64,000 nucleotides of DNA from Auricularia sp. M13 (taxonomy: Eukaryota; Basidiomycota; Agaricomycetes; Auriculariales; Auriculariaceae). Positions 63,726-64,000 of this stretch are shown here, in pieces. A program made the position numbers and the translations under genes. The notes under the pieces were generated by a model. The model was not told the DNA's origin and made no database searches. It saw only the letters and a program-made list of their open reading frames with translations. The DNA is taken from contig CM073203.1 in the NCBI GenBank assembly GCA_037042915.1, positions 1,736,001 to 1,800,000 of the forward strand. Reading direction: 5' to 3'. Position 1 is the stretch's first letter. Each line of letters begins with the position of its first letter.

Positions 63726-64000
63726 CGCACGGCACAATCATTGTATGTGATCCCTCGCGAGGGATTGGGCGGTGCTGACACTGAGCTTATGGCGATGTCA
63801 GGATATAAGATACTGTAAAGCTAATAATTATTACCGGGCCCTCTGGACCGTGACACGGCGGAAACATTACCTTGAGCCTCCCGTGACGCGTGACCAAGTT
63901 CCTATGTCTGGAGAAAAAAGGAATATCTTATTGGTGTTTCTCACCAGGAAAGGACAAGCAGTGCAACATTTGACCAGGTAGGCAAGATCTTGGGCCGGAT
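63726..64000. other. Window end, nothing recognised
   Basis: The last 275 bases are relatively AT-rich and show no recognised feature. Confidence 0.4.

Overview
The window looks like nuclear DNA of a mushroom-forming basidiomycete (Agaricomycetes). Genes carry many short introns of about 45-65 nt, some exons are only 15-22 nt long, and both strands are gene-dense. Recognisable families fit this assignment: a KDZ transposase, a DUF6535 membrane protein, a CFEM surface protein, a Zn(2)-C6 transcription factor, a LigE-type glutathione transferase and a chromodomain Ty3/gypsy retrotransposon. No rRNA, tRNA or CRISPR was found.

Layout. 1-2.2 kb: 5' part of a KDZ transposase gene (minus strand), running off the left edge. 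2.4-7.3 kb: repeat-rich DNA with hairpin repeats, a GC-rich 76-bp/32-bp satellite, and an array of GGCGCGCC-type palindromes on both sides of a small basic/coiled-coil gene; one disordered-protein gene lies within it. 7.8-9.8 kb: F-box-like remnant and a TIR element. 10.4-23.4 kb: GH5-type glycosidase with a MITE inside one intron, two paralogous MFS drug-type transporters in opposite orientation, a GST, a CFEM protein and a Ser/Thr-rich membrane protein. 23.7-38.2 kb: ABCC/MRP transporter whose second ATPase domain is cut by a hAT-like MITE, FAD monooxygenase, DUF6535 protein, DUF1275 protein. 39.8-45.3 kb: aquaporin remnant, an orphan gene and a Zn(2)-C6 regulator. 46.7-51.5 kb: many-exon coiled-coil gene and the RNA polymerase I subunit RPA12. 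53.6-61.6 kb: a secreted cysteine-rich (WAP-like) gene split by a chromovirus, with an unexpected second copy of part of the host gene. 62.2-63.7 kb: coiled-coil protein with an RFX-like (RSC9-type) C-terminal domain.

How the genes may work together (inference): the FAD monooxygenase, LigE-type GST, ABCC pump, two MFS exporters and a Zn(2)-C6 regulator are what a detoxification chain for aromatic or lignin-derived compounds would need (oxidation, conjugation, export). They are scattered rather than packed and the ABCC gene appears broken here.

The strongest individual observations are: a 365-bp hAT-like MITE with a clean 8-bp target duplication in the coding sequence of the ABC transporter; a 448-bp LTR flanked on both sides by GTTTC and followed by about 500 bp of host gene that is repeated 6.2 kb away; and recurrent one-base indels at or near short homopolymers that suggest uncorrected consensus errors.
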